A model generated the notes under the pieces. It had not been told where the DNA came from. It was given only the letters and a program-made list of their open reading frames with translations, and did not search any database. Below are positions 41,601-53,706 of a stretch of DNA of 64,000 bases, in pieces (position 1 is the first letter of the stretch; the number at the start of each line of letters is the position of its first letter). The stretch is taken from the NCBI RefSeq assembly GCF_019175285.1, contig NC_056524.1:173935563-173999562 (forward strand), read 5' to 3'. A program made the translations under genes and the position numbers. Source of the stretch: Sceloporus undulatus. Its lineage: Eukaryota; Chordata; Lepidosauria; Squamata; Phrynosomatidae.

Positions 41601-44600
41601 TTCTGGGAATTATTTCTTTAAAGTGTTTTTTAAAGTACAGTAAATATTAACCTTCCCAGTAAGCACTTATATTTTATCCTCAATCAATGCTGAAAGGTAA
41701 ATTTAATTTCTTGTAACCTGCAGGTGCATCTTTCTCAAGGAACGAGTGGTGGGCCACAGCGTAATTTGAATGGGTTGATGTTGATTCATGGGATCCCCTT
41801 ACACCAAAGGAATTTGCCTGTGAAGGACAAAATATTGTAAGGGTAGCAGCTGTTGTTGTTATTGTTCTCAGTTATAACTGTGTTGAAGACTGTTAATTAC
41901 TGAGAAATGGAAGAAGATATATTTGGTTTTAAGCTTTGTTTCAACAGCTAATTTTATATTTGACTTTTAAACAATCATCTCCTGTTTTTCACATTCTGTC
42001 GGAATTATATTTTTGAGGATTTCTAGTTAGATCCTAAAGAAGTTAAACTTGCATAATAGTTTAGCAATCTGAGCTCAGTTATATTAAACCAGGTAAGAAT
42101 GCACCAAGCTTTATTTTAGATAAATGGCAAATATGTGGTTGAATCACGGTTTTAGATGACAGACATAAGTCAGTTGTCAGTGGCAAATAAAATAACACCT
42201 TGCATCAGTAGAACTTACATAACCTATCGGGTTCCTATTGATTCAGTGTGGCTATGCTGATTAAAATTAGATTTAGACCAATTTATCAAAGATACCCAAC
42301 ACTATTAAGGGTTTTAAGGTTGAGGGGCTGCACATGTCCACTGGAAGACTTTGGAGGGATAGCATCTCCTCCCCATGCTCTCCCTCCAATTTTTTTCATT
42401 CTTACAATTTTTAACAGGAAGGAAATAGGCCTGTGCCTTTTTAGTGGTTGCTGTCAGGGAGCAATGTGACTATCTACAACCCCTGTGCTCTGCCCTGGCA
42501 AAAATTAGCAATCTGTTTTCAGAGGAAGTATAAATTGCATACATTCTTTTATAGTAATTAATATATATAGGATGATGAAAACATGATTGATGTGGTATGA
42601 ATAAGGCGCTCAGTGTTCTTCTGTTTCCAGTTAAAATTAGTAGAGAGTGTTCAGAGGAAGCCTTGCACAAATTGATTTGCAGTAATTAATACTTGAGGTT
42701 ACCAAAACATGATTGATGTCAGGTAAACAAAACTTTGACTGCTTTTCTACTGCTGTCCAGTTTTGATTTCCCTAAAACTAAACAAGATTATGGGACCAGA
42801 ATTCTGAAGATATTGTTAAAAACTCACACTGAAGTTTATAATACCTAGGATAATATGTGTAATATTTAATATTACGCTTTATTGAATGCTGATATCTGTC
42901 CTTTAACAGATACTGACCAGCATCCTCTTTTCACACTTAGCAGAAATACTTAGGCCAGTGCTGAAAGCAATCTGTCTATTGTATCTGTGAGGCTTATGAA
43001 GCAGAATGGCTATATTGTAGATACTTTTGTAGTGGAGTTATGGTTAGTTTATTTATACTAATAATTTGAAATCAATCAATGAATATTTCATTTTGCTCCT
43101 GTGCTTCCCCCTTGATGTCAGAGACTTGGATGACAGATTGCTTATGAGACCAGGCTCCAGTTCTATCCTGTCCGCTAGAACTCGGCCAAATCGCCCTCAT
43201 GAACTCAGTACATCTTCTCTGTCCTATTCTGCACAGTCTGCTAGAAGGCGTAACCCACCACCACGTACCCTGCATCCTATCAACCCCAGCCATTCTCGCT
43301 CAGGGACACCAAGGCCTATGGATGACGTCATCAGGGGAACACGACTGTATGTTAATGTATTTTTCTGAATATTACATTACTCAGTTCCAGTAATATTTAT
43401 GAAACTCTTAAAAGGTGGGGGTAGGAAATATGTGGCTCTCCCATCATCCCTAGCCAGTATAGCCAGTGGTGAAGGATGGTGGGAATTGCAACACAACATA
43501 TGGGAGACTTCAAGTTGCCCACCATGCTTTTAAGGTAATCCTAATTAATTAGGTATTTTTGTGGAAGATGTGTTCTTTCTTTTTATGTACAGTGAACATA
43601 ACACATATTAAAAACAGTATTAAGACTACTCCTACACCCCTGAAGTTGTCTAATGAATTGAAACATCTAATTAACAAATGGTAAGCTGCTCTGATAGCCT
43701 TGGCTGAAGAGCAGGGTATAAATAAATAAGTATTATTATGAAGAGTGATTTTATTCCCTATGCATTGTGTGGGGAGAGGGTGTTGTGCCATTAGAAATGG
43801 ATTAGGACTAGTACTATTATATCATTAAAAATCAAATCTGGTGCTTCTTTATTGCATAATTTCCATTCTTTATAAACATCTGGTGCTCAATTTTTTCCTT
43901 TTTGTTCTTTGCTTTTGTGGTTTGGTAACAGATTTTGAGTTTTCTTTCTTTGGAATATTTCTTTTTTACTTCCAGCACCAAGAGGTGCCTACTAAACATG
44001 TGTTTAGGCAAGATCAGGGCTTACCTTTGAGTTCAGTATGGAACCAACAGGCAATATAATAGTGCTGAAAGAGACTGGCTGCTTGAGCCTTGACCAGTTG
44101 GCAGCTACTGTGTATTTTCCATTCAACAGCTTCAGGTAGAGAGCTCTCAACTCACAAGGTTAACCTTGGTATAGATCTAGAAGTATGTGTGACCACTCTT
44201 GCAACATGGACACATAGTTGAATTACACCTAGAGTGTGCACCACTTGAACAATCAGTGGATGCAGTCTGACAGATAAAGAAGTTAATACGAAGTCTGCAA
44301 AACCTTCCTTTTGGGCACCAACAACTATCTTACTTGGGTTGAGTTTAAAGCAGGTGCTTTATCCATTTCAGCCATGAACCCAGATGTATAGCTTCACTGT
44401 ATGACAATTTATTTTAGATGGACCTAATAGCTTGTTTTGTTTCATTGGTATGTTTCTTACATCTGAACTCACACATATAAATTTCTCTGGTGATTTAACA
44501 GTGGATCGCAAATGAACATTCCACCTCACTTTACTCATCAAAGACAGACTTTCGATAAGACTATTAAATGCTTACAGATAATGATAGGTTTGAGGCAGAT

Positions 44601-47600
44601 TCATCTAAGAGATGTTTGGCATTGATTTCCCGACATAAGCAAAGTGACATTTTGAAGCAAGTCAAAAGGACCTTTAATAGATCAAAAAAGCAATCCTGAA
44701 ACTGGATTGCTGTTGATTGCTGTAAAACAATTTAGATCATTCTCTGGCTATGAGGTTTTCAGCTGTGAGGGGTGCGAGGTTACCTGCAAATGATGGGTTC
44801 AAGGTAGTTCCATACTACTTCAACCCTCAGAGGAGTGGTAGGGAACTGAAGTGTGGTAATTGTTAGAGAAATAGCTGTAGCCACTTTATATTGAATGACG
44901 GTAGTTTAGTATTAGCAAGAAACCTTAAAAACTACACATTAGACTGCTCAGCCTTGTCTTTGCTGCAATTTCATCCAGTGTGAACTCGCCATTTAAGTTA
45001 AGGCGCAATTTCATCAACTTGCAACCAAGCAATCTACCATTTTTCATCATTTTGCATGCATACATTTTTTTTGTTATTTAACTTGAGTGCAAATCAGTTT
45101 TGCAACTTGTAATTGAAATGGGCAACTTCTAGTAATTTTTTCATCTTGCCACAGCTCCGCTGCAAATGAGCAATTGTCGTCACCTTCCCCTATGCCACTG
45201 AGCAGAAATAATCTCCTGCCTCCTATTAGTGCTGTCGATATGACAGAACATATGGGATCCCAAAAACAAATGGTAAGCCATCTGTTGAACAATTCAAATC
45301 TTAGAATTATTGGGGAAATCTCACAATTTGTAGAACTTACTTTTAAAAACTGCTAAGGTTTGGGGAAAAAAGTGCTAATGATTTCCAAGAAAAGATTATA
45401 AGAGGAATTGCAGTAGATTTTAAAACCAAGAAGCCACATCTTAAGCACAGATACCAGGCTTTTAAAAAATTAATGGTTTTGTGGGCTGTGGGTTGACCTT
45501 GGTTTGACTTTTTAAAAACTCACTGTATAAGGAAAATGATATTCCTTATATCCTGTGCTGTGTTGACAGGGGCTGCATCTACACTGCAGAATTAATGCAG
45601 TTTGACCCCACTTTAATTGCCATGACTCAATGCTATGGAAGTCTGGGATTTGTAGATTTGTGAATACTTGGCCTCCTCTATGTGTGAGGCAATTTTGCTA
45701 TGTTTTTGCTTCTCCCAGGCTCTTTGAGGCTGAGGAGAGGCCATTATTTATCAAGAAAGTGAATTAGAAAACTGAAACTTCCAGTTGACATCCTTGTCAA
45801 ATAAGGAGTAACCAAAATGTGTGAGGGTAGGGATTCATACATCCTATAGACTTTCTGCATCCTTGTTCTAATGTTTCATTCTAAACCCTACTGATCTATG
45901 CTGGCCAGGGCAGAAGGACATTGATTTGCGGAGGCTGGGGGTGGATTTTACAGATATCTAACTTTTCAGGGTGGGAAGTATTTTGGGACCATATGCTTCT
46001 TCCATTAGGACCGTGATTAGTGGCAACTGTTCATCTTCGGGGCTATCTTCAGATACAGTTAGAGTATCAGGACAAATGAAGCCCTTTTCCTTTTTCTCTG
46101 CCTTCTGCAAATCCTCCAGCAGATCTGGGGGTTAAGAATTGCTGCAGAGAATAGCACAATAGTGTTCTCAAGCTTTTGAAACTCTTTCAGAGTAATGTTG
46201 GCTCTAAAACCAACAACTGTCTTTACTTTCCAGAAATCCCGTGGAAATGCTAGCAGGGCTCGCAGTGCAATAGCAGATGAAATCAACCATCAGCCTGTTC
46301 ATGAAAGACTTTTATTTCCTGAAAGTTTCTCCAGACCCAACACATCACATGCATTTTGGGTAAGGTGTGTCAAGATTACATACACAATAGGTTGATAATT
46401 TCTTTGCTACCCATATCAGTAGCATCTAGATACATAAGTACAATACCGACCAGATTTGTTTTGGCAGGCGACTGTTATTTTCTTTGATAAAGGAAACATC
46501 AGAAATTGTAACTGTAGGTATGAGCCCTGTTGGACCAGTGTTGGTGGTTTTAAGCCATTGACTATTAGGCTTTGCACAGGTAAGGTTATGACTTTTAAAT
46601 CTCTAAATGGCTTGGGACCATTTAGGATGCTAAATGCATCATTTACTTTTGAGCATTATGGTTAATGAAAAATTGATGCTTCAGTTTAAAGATAAGGAAG
46701 TTCTGGTGCCATCTGCTGAATTGTGTATGTTATCTTCTCAATGTTTGTTAATGTATGTAACATACAGTTTTGGTTTTAATGGAACAGGTAGAGTAAGGGT
46801 AATCCTAATTCAGTTAATTTCCTCCATCAACCACTGCATAAGGTTTTTCAGCCTCCATTTTGTTAAATTATTGGAGATCTGGATCTTGAATGATGTTAAC
46901 AGTGATGGCTATTGCCACATTCCCAGTAATGTTTAGTAGAGCTAAATCTGTGCAAATTAAGATGAAGGGAGGGAAGAAACAAGGTAGTTCTGTTGGTATT
47001 CCCACTTGCATGGGGGACACATATGCTGATGGATCATAACTCTCTGTATTTTTGATTTTGTAATATCCTGCTTCAGCATATAGTATAACTGATTTATTTG
47101 ATCTTTTAGCCAGATTCACAGTATCGCCGTTCTTGCACTGTTATTGATTATGCTAATCAGCCACGAAACAGTAAAGGATCTGCTGGCACAGGTATGTGGG
47201 AAATTGAACATGTGTTGCTTAAAATGGCTGTATATCAAGCATGTTAATTTACAACAATTCTAACACTGAAATCTTTGTTACTCTACAGATTCTATTAACG
47301 CAGGAGTAATGGGAATCAGTTTAGGGTTATCCAGCTCTTCTTATATTAACTCTTTCCACCACCAGCCTCTTGGTCATTTTCTTAATGAGGATGAGGAGGA
47401 CAAAGAAGTTCATCCTCCATTGGGTAAGAAGAGGCAACAATATGGACATGTTAACATAATTTATTTTGCTTGCATCTTATAAAATCTTTAGCATCTTTTC
47501 TGAAATGTAGTTGCTGGTCATTTTGTCAAATGTTTGTTAGTCTGGAATAGCATTTTACATTCCTACTGCTTTTACATTTCAGCATGTTTGCCTGTATTTG

Positions 47601-48060
47601 TTCCAATTCTTTTTCTTCATGCAATGTAGCAATGTTTATTCCCAGATAAATGTTGTCTTGTTGCTTTCAGTAAGATTGATCATACACCCATCAGGTTTTT
47701 TTCTTTTTCAGCATCTCTTTCTTCCAGCACCTTTGATTGTTTTAAAACCGCTGTAGTTATAAAGTATGTTTGAGTGCTGGAAAAGACCCCAACTCCATTG
47801 TTTGTATGCCATTTTCTCTCCCTTCATAACAGCATTTGCTATGACAAACCGCCAAACCAGTTCTTGAAATTTTTAAAGAAATTTTAGAGATTCATGAGGG
47901 CTGGGGGAGAGTTGAAATGACAGCTCTTCCAAGAGAAGCAAATGGAGGTGCAGAGCAGGATATATAAGTGTTCTTATATATTTCCTGGGTCTAAAATGAC
48001 CTGGTGGGTCCCCAAAATGTGGCAGAAATGCACCCCACTGTCTCTAGAGGGCATTTGGAA

Positions 48061-48108
<48 letters not shown>

Positions 48109-50188
48109 AAATTCAACAGTTATTTTTCAATCCGTAGGGGGCAGGGTCCTGGGGACTACAAAAATAGCCATGGAGGCTGCATGTGGCCTCCAGGCTTCAC
48201 TGTCCAGCCCTGATGTACAGGGATTTATCCAGACAACATCACCCTGCTCCCTCCAGTCCTTTGGATGAATGCGGAAGGGTGGTGGGGTAGAGTGCCCCCA
48301 TGAGAAATAGCAAGTCAGCAAGACTATAGTGCTGTAAACACACAATTGATGTGCAAACATATAGTAATGTCAGAAATTCATAGGTAGAGAAAATATAAAA
48401 GTGAGGCTTCATCAATACTATTTAAATGTTATGATAGTGGCTGGTTTTAGAAAAAAAAAGCATGAGGTAAAATTCCTTGTATGGAACAGAAGACAATCTA
48501 GAATGTAATGAAACAACTATAATAAGCAGGATATAACCATCACAGTCTGCTTGGCTAAAGCCTTTTGAAAACAACGATTTCTTAGTAATCTTCCAAAATG
48601 TTGACAGAGAATGACTGGGAGGGACTTTCACAAGGAGCATCTATACCATGGTAAGCCACATGTGGGCCCTCAATATGGTTCATGGATTGCTAGCATTTCC
48701 ATTGGCAAGGTGTGGCAGGATGAAGAAGGCCCTTATGGTCTCTGGGGTTGAGGGAGCACTTTGGCAGAGTTTTCTCTTCACAGTTTATTTTGCCTGTCTT
48801 GTTACTGAACCAATGTCTGTTGTCAGTAATGGACTGGATGAGGGAAAACAAATTGCAACTTAACCCAGTAAGTCAGAGGTGATCCTAGTCAGTTGAAAAG
48901 CAGATTGGGATATAGGGATTTTGCTTGTGCTGGATGGGGTTATATTTGCTCCTGAAATCTCAGGCTTGCAGATTATGTGTTTCGTGGTCTCAACTCAAAG
49001 CCTGGATGCCCAGGTTTCATAGTGGCCAGAAGTGCATTTGCCCAGCTAAAACTAGTGAGCCAGCTGTGGGTGTTTGTGAGATATCAGATCTGACAACAGG
49101 GATACATTACAGGTAACACACTATATGTGGAACTGCCTTTGGGAAACTGTCTGGAAAGTTCAGCAGATCCAAAATGACATGGCCAGAATGCTGACGGGGG
49201 CCATTTATAGGGAGCACAAAACTTCCTTGTTAAAAGTTTCATTAGCTACCAGTTTGTTTTTGCGCACAATTCAAAGTGCTGGTCATGACCCTATATGGCT
49301 TAGGTCCAGACTATTTGAAAGGCTGTATCTCCCCATGTGAACCTTCTTCTCCTCTAAGATCTATAGGGAAAGACTTTCTCAGTTGCACCACCATCACAAG
49401 TTTGCTTGGTGAGGACACGAGAGAGTCTTCTCAGTGGCTGCTCCCAACCTCTGGAACTCCTTTCCACAGGAGGCTAGGCCAGTCCCCTCCCAAGGGCCTG
49501 AAAGCACATTCCAACATGCAGAGGCTACAAGCCTTTCACATGCCTGGGCTTCAGGTGTACTCCATCAAAACATCCTCCCACTCTGATGTATGTCATTCTG
49601 AAGGACTCATGTATGTTTTGATAGACCATACCACATGCATCTTTGAATCACTCTTATCAAGTGTATTGAGGTATAAAGACTTGCTGGTATGTTAGATTTT
49701 AAAAAGGTAAAGGTATTCCCTGTTGACAAGGTTGTCAAGGCATGTCTGACCATAGGGGGTGGTGCTCATCTCCGTTACTAAACTGAAGAGCCAGCATTGT
49801 CAGAGATTACTCTGTGATCATGTGGACATCATGATTCCCCAGAATGCTGTTTACCTTCCCACCAAAGTGGTACCTATTTATTTACTTGCATTTGCATGCC
49901 TTTGAACTGCTAGGTTGGCAGAATTTGGGACTAGTGATGGGAGCTCACCCCATCATGTGGCACCCGGGTCTTGAACTGCCAATCTGCCAATCTTGCAATC
50001 AGCAGTCAGCATCTTAACCACTTGAGTCACCACATTGCTTAGTTAGATATAACGTGGCATGAAATAGATATGGAACACTATGGTTGCTTTCAATGCTTTG
50101 TCTGTTTTTTTGCTTAGTAGGGCTTCAGTTACATGGTTCTGTGAGAACTCACGGCCGAGGTGGATCAAAAAGCAGACAGGGTCTGTAA
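29691..50188 (+). CDS. FAM149B1: FAM149B1, ciliary FAM149-family protein (complete coding sequence)
   Basis: Sixteen candidate coding exons: 29691-29740, 32737-32832, 33836-33968, 35362-35504, 36280-36399, 38171-38341, 39280-39467, 39727-39905, 40402-40455, 41724-41836, 43122-43346, 45155-45272, 46234-46359, 47110-47191, 47289-47423, 50121-50188. Phases agree throughout: 2001 nt, about 666 aa, or 648 without the 54-bp exon at 40402. Landmarks are the start [13 protein letters not shown], the DUF3719-type segment [13 protein letters not shown]...EEECQQW near residues 94-141, [45 protein letters not shown] and [11 protein letters not shown]. It ends near [11 protein letters not shown]. Family knowledge: the human gene is needed for normal primary cilia and is mutated in a Joubert-type ciliopathy. 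No membrane segment or signal peptide is seen. The acceptor at 39725-39726 is the second AG of CTAGAG and was chosen because only it keeps the frame. Confidence 0.95.
29768..29885 (-). mobile_element. SINE fragment (ACA-tail type), reverse
   Basis: The run gttgttgtgtgccttcgagg, then gcctttgaggctgagagagt, is the reverse complement of the 3' part of the SINE at 58645-58890. It sits just inside FAM149B1 intron 1. Confidence 0.6.
29900..30435 (+). mobile_element. CR1 LINE 3' fragment
   Basis: Encodes the C-terminal end of a CR1-type protein. Recognisable pieces are aggttaagaggtgatatgat ([13 protein letters not shown]) and [20 protein letters not shown]. It ends with the CR1 3' signature ggttggactggatggccctt and cttccaactctatggttcta. 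5' truncated as usual. Confidence 0.85.
30530..31015 (-). mobile_element. RTE/BovB-like LINE C-terminus joined to a Sauria-SINE-type tail
   Basis: On the minus strand, 30987-30655 reads as an RTE reverse-transcriptase C-terminus ([20 protein letters not shown], then [20 protein letters not shown]). It runs directly at about 30640 into cttgttgggggcaattggct and agcggtatagaaatggactt, the 3' part of the Sauria SINE seen at 58974-59212. Confidence 0.75.
31020..31112 (-). mobile_element. SINE fragment (ACA-tail type), reverse
   Basis: The run atggcaaccctaaggcaaac, then gaggctgagagtgtgtgact and acccagtgggttt, is the reverse of the SINE middle and tail. Confidence 0.6.
31392..31690 (-). mobile_element. 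RTE/BovB-like LINE 3' end
   Basis: On the minus strand the reading [19 protein letters not shown] and later [15 protein letters not shown] matches the last part of RTE ORF2 (consensus [13 protein letters not shown]...SLIHRVTKSRTRL). It is followed by the short RTE tail gggcagttaacaacatcaat. Frame interruptions are present. Confidence 0.7.
31724..31907. mobile_element. Unclassified foldback element
   Basis: The left arm from gtctgtttcactgtcac through ccagcctgctgtttccacc to cccataagcaatc pairs with the right arm gattgcttatgtggg...ggtggaaacagcagcc...aaggaaacagac. Arms are about 64 bp and the loop about 53 bp. Confidence 0.7.
32313..32446. mobile_element. hAT-type palindromic MITE
   Basis: Ends cagagattctcaaactttg and caaagtttgggaatcactctg. 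The inner palindrome tttcaactcccagaag...aattctggaagctgaag resembles the elements at 60120 and 62464. Confidence 0.7.
32989..33620 (+). mobile_element. Tigger/pogo-like element with a long polypyrimidine core
   Basis: Starts cagtgggcccttggtatccg and ends ggatacagagggcagactg, with TA flanks. The first 110 bp match the other copies, but the centre at about 33155-33530 is almost pure C/T. Long ORFs on both strands across it (Ser/Pro/Leu- or Glu/Arg-rich) are composition artefacts, not genes. Confidence 0.75.
33155..33530. repeat. Polypyrimidine (TCC/TTCC)n tract
   Basis: About 375 bp dominated by ctt/cct triplets with few purines. It is imperfect rather than a clean microsatellite and lies in FAM149B1 intron 2. 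Confidence 0.85.
34994..35193. mobile_element. Foldback MITE, family of 26797-27037
   Basis: Ends agggcccaaacagacaggcc and gtcctgtctgttcgggccct. Internal tgctgtttaaatgagatatg pairs with catcatttaaacagca. It lies in a FAM149B1 intron. Confidence 0.8.
35925..36154 (+). mobile_element. Tigger/pogo-like MITE
   Basis: Matches the 1184-1406 copy: tggatactcaagtcccatta, aatagcatagcaaaatagta, and the end gtggataaagagggctgac before a TA. Confidence 0.7.
37670..37790. mobile_element. hAT-like palindromic MITE
   Basis: Contains agggtgggcagtgtg, tctagatgttgttgg and tgataagagttgttgtccag, the layout of the amniote tagatgttgttgg hAT MITE. The immediately upstream block 37293-37668 may be a second such element (cagggataggaatc end). 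Confidence 0.45.
42517..42770. repeat. Diverged tandem duplication, unit about 130 bp
   Basis: Both units share, in order, ttcagaggaag, aaattg, agtaattaata and aaaacatgattgatgt, followed by a ttctgtttccag / ctgctgtccag segment. It lies in a FAM149B1 intron. Confidence 0.5.
43405..43535. mobile_element. hAT-like palindromic MITE
   Basis: Shows gtggctctcccatcatccct, agccagtggtgaaggatggt and gcaacacaacatatggga. Same family as the pieces at 960-1075 and 37670-37790. Confidence 0.45.
45571..45690. mobile_element. Half copy of the foldback MITE family of 10775-10993
   Basis: Begins ggctgcatctacactgcaga, then gcagtttgaccccacttta and aatgctatggaagtctggga. The right half is missing. Confidence 0.6.
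46540..46660 (+). mobile_element. L2/CR1-like LINE remnant
   Basis: Reading [13 protein letters not shown] matches the conserved VLTFKALHGLAP-type stretch near the end of L2-group ORF2. Very short and old. Confidence 0.45.
48063..48103. repeat. (TA)n microsatellite
   Basis: Pure TA run in the last FAM149B1 intron. Confidence 0.97.
49125..49600 (+). mobile_element. L2-like LINE C-terminal remnant
   Basis: Readings [31 protein letters not shown] and, in another frame, [12 protein letters not shown] match the LQxIQNxAARLLTG...FKVLxLxYKALxGLAPxYL region of L2-group LINEs. Frames are broken. Confidence 0.65.
49705..50043 (-). mobile_element. tRNA-derived squamate SINE, full length, reverse
   Basis: Starts with aaggtaaaggtattccctg (reverse of the CTTTAC-type tail) and runs through aactgaagagccagcattgt and ccttcccaccaaagtggta. 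It ends in the tRNA-like head (ttaaccacttgagtcaccac). It lies just before the last FAM149B1 exon. Confidence 0.8.
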
Positions 50189-51245
50189 AGCATCAAGAGA
50201 AGCAGCCATCCATTTCCAAGATGAGGGAGCATTTACAGAAGCTTTTGAAATCAGTATTCAACTGTAGCAATATCAAACCTGTTTACAGAAGAACTTCAAA
50301 CCTTTCTTTACAAGGGTCTTATTTTTGTTTAAACTAGCTGCCAAAGACTGCAAGGCTGTCTGGGAATTTTGTTCCTCTAGATCAGCTACGTCGTTCTGTG
50401 GGATACTGAAAGCTTGCGTTTTAGAAATCTACTAAACTCAAGAGTCTCATTGGTTAATGTTTGACCAGAACAAATGACTGTCTTAATAGGAGTCATGATA
50501 TTGTTAACACACAAATGATTTGCCAATTAATGGTACTTAATAGCAATATATTTTGTAATATTAGATTGCTGCTTGGACAAACTTCTGCTATTACCTCTAA
50601 TTATATGAAAGTTGTCAGTACCAGTTGATCCTATGTTTCAGAAAAGATTCAGAAACTGATGTCTAAAAGGGGGCCAAGACTTAAAGCTTACAGCATACTT
50701 AGTTTTTTCGGTTGTTATTTTATTTAAATATAGAGTTCCCTCTTTCCTCAATTAGATCTATACTCTTCAGCCATTGACCTAAGACTACAGGGGACTATTA
50801 CAGTTATGTATGTAATTTCAGTACTTTTTTGTTTTGTTTTGTTTTAAATGGAGCAAGAAGTTTGGTAAAAACTTACAGGGAACTGTTTTTGTGCACTTCT
50901 CAATTACAGGGTTCCTTTACTGGGGAGAAATTTTCTACACTTTGTAGGAGACATGCCTGGTGAGAGATGTTAACTTAGAAATAGTTAAGGAAAAGCATAG
51001 CCTACAATGAATATTTAATGTCTGATGTAATTTTAGTAACTCAGCAGATTAGCTCTAGGTCTTAACTAGTCAAAATAAGTGCCAGACTGCAAATATTTCA
51101 AGCAATTTAAAATAAAGATAGCTTTGCATTTTATTCTAGATACCATGTGAAAGCTGTAAATGCCAGAATAGGGAAAAGATTTCTTAAATTGTAATATGGA
51201 ATAACTTTTGTATGCAAATAAAAATATTTTCTAAGTTGCATTTGA
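50189..51245 (+). other. FAM149B1 3' UTR with polyadenylation signals
   Basis: Follows the TAA at 50186-50188. AATAAA occurs at 51111-51116 and 51217-51222; the second, in tatgcaaataaaaat, is the likelier end. The UTR extent is inferred from these signals. Confidence 0.6.
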
Positions 51246-53680
51246 ACTGTAATTAAATAGCAGGATTGGGGCATGGCTCTTGGTTTTAAGAATGGTCTCT
51301 TTTAAACTAGTTTTCTGATTATTTAATTCTCACATACCAGGATATGGCAATGAATCTCCCTATATTTTGTGGCCAGAGTGGCAGAATCCACATAGATGTA
51401 CAATGCAAGCATTCTGTACTGTCCCCTGCAACATTGTAAACTTATCTTCCCAAGTTTCAGCTACATGCCATGGACTTCATTTTTTGTGTTGTTTGTTTTT
51501 AATGCAACCACTATTTTTGACATGAGGGTACTTTTTTTTTTTTTTTAATCTCTGCCAATATCTCCTGGAACCAAAACAAAACATCCTAAAACAACAAAAT
51601 ATACCACTTTTTGGCAAAGCATGATTCAGAGAAGCAGAAGGGACATAATTTGGTTGGCCTCAATCAGGATGCTAGAGTTTTCATTGGGTTTAGGAAATAT
51701 AGGGCCTAAACTGACGGCCCCAAAGGGCGCTGGATCGGGTCTGCAGCAATCGCACGCCACGGCCCCGATCCAGCAATTTGCCAGCTCCAGAAGCCTGTAT
51801 AGCCTCATAGTTGTACATGAAACCCTAATGCTAATTCTCAGTACCTTGGAGTTCTCACTAGTGTCATTAGCTGAGTTAATCAAGGTAACTGTTTCACATA
51901 CATGTTTGTTACGTAGTAATGATTTTGACACTATTGTCCCCCCCCCCCGCAAAACAAACCAAAACCCTGTTTTACTGGGCATCAGCTGCATAGGAAGGTG
52001 ATCTATTCTGTCGGTGATCAGAGCACAGTTGAATGACCTTTTTGTCATATTTGGAGTGAGGGCCTGGCGAAGGTACTTAGTTCAAAGTACACTTAAAAGT
52101 AGTATAGAATTCTGCCCTGTTTTTAAATCTGCTGTGTGGGGATTAATAACATACATGCTTTTCTTTCCACCTTGGAGCTCAAGGTCATATACTTCATTTG
52201 ATCCTTGCAATGACCCTGTTAAATTGAGAAGGACTGACCTGAGGTCACCCAGTGAATGTCAGAGAAGAGAATTTGAACCTGGTTCTTGGTTTATGAATGG
52301 ATTCAACAAACCCCCCCCCCCCCCCCCCCATGCTTTGTATGTTCAAAGTTAAAGCTTCATAGCACTAGAAGTCTAACATGCCTTCCCAGTCAGTACTTAA
52401 AAAGGGACTTGGGGAGCTCAATAGATCACCCCTTCAGAGCGGCCTGCAGCCACCCCCTTCCTCACCAGATCGGGGCCACAGCAACTACATGCGGCAGCTC
52501 CAATCTGGCCTTTCCATGGTGCAAAAAAGCAGCTCCTTTTCACACAGCAGAAAGGGCACCCTAGCCGCAGTGGCGGCTTTTCGATGCTTCGGCACAGCGC
52601 TAAACACTCCGCTAAAGATGCGACGTGACAGTCTGTAGTGCCCCTTAGTCACATCCAGACCAGCTCTTGCTCTTTTTAATTTTCTAGTAGTTAAAGGAAA
52701 AATAAGAGACAAGCACTGACACAACCATGCAGCTCCTCCAACTCCCAAGCAGAGTTCTAGTCCTTGGACTATTCATGAGTTTCAGAGTTGTTCTACACAT
52801 CCACCTAAGCATCAGGTGTTGGATTTGCCCTTACCCAAAAATATTTCCCTAACCCCAAGAATAACAAACATGGCTTAGGAAACTTTCTTTGGTTAAAAGT
52901 AATGTTTTCAAGTAGCAGTGAAAAAAAGTGGAATTAGCATGGGGATGAGGCAGAGTACGACCAACTCCTCCTTTGCTTTGTTAACAGCAGTATGGTGTAA
53001 GGTTTTTTTGGGGGGAATACTACTTTTTACACACATGTTCAATGTATTATGTATGTTTAAACTATTATTCTAGGTATTTTCATTACTTTTGTTCAGTACA
53101 ATTTCTTCTATTTGAGACCTTAAGAAGAGAACACAGTGTTCCCTCTGGTGGCAACAATATTTTTGGCAGATTCTTCACTGGATGTTGTATAGCTGGGCTT
53201 GAGTCCTGACAGACAAACCTGTCTAAATGGAACGTTTGTACTATCAGGAACTTGATGCATACTCTTGGTTGTTCTGCATGACTACTCTCAAACTCTTTGG
53301 AACTAAATGTAAAAAAAGAAAAAAGAAATCTCAGTGAAGATGTATATCCTTATCTACATCACAAGCCAGGGCCCTCATGAACACTAAAAGAGACCCGTAC
53401 TGCAGTCTGTTTCCAAGCAAACATGTCCTTCCTAAATTGCACTGAGTAATTCATAAAGAGGTTTCATTTCATGCTCCTCTGCTTAGGAGACCACTACTTA
53501 AAAATCTGTAGGAACTATGAGTGATTTCCCACCTTCCTGTACCTTAAATACAGTACTCATACTCAAGTTCTTGGAAACTGAATGGCACAGAATTACCTGC
53601 TGTATCTGTAGGAAACGGGTTTGTTTTCTTTTATATGTGTTTCAGGAATGAGCAAGCCATTACTAAAAGCTTTTTGCAAC
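51246..53680. other. Convergent spacer between FAM149B1 and DNAJC9
   Basis: No gene seen. It contains GC-rich repeat fragments at 51702-51785 (start gggcctaaactgacggcccc) and about 52410-52640 (cggggccacagc, cgctaaacactccgct), probably pieces of a DNA transposon. C runs occur at 51940-51949 and 52311-52329. Confidence 0.5.
52311..52329. repeat. Poly(C) run
   Basis: Nineteen consecutive C. Its length is uncertain because such runs are prone to sequencing error. Confidence 0.85.
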
Positions 53681-53700
53681 ACCTACCTTTCAGAAACAAG

Positions 53701-53706
53701 TTTATT
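53701..53706 (-). terminator. Likely DNAJC9 polyadenylation signal
   Basis: TTTATT on the plus strand is AATAAA in the sense of DNAJC9. It lies about 350 bases past the DNAJC9 stop, giving a short 3' UTR. Confidence 0.55.

Noticed and set aside
51621-52048. Overlapping ORFs of 126-140 codons between FAM149B1 and DNAJC9
   Set aside because: They span repeat-derived GC-rich fragments with no recognisable domain or splice support.
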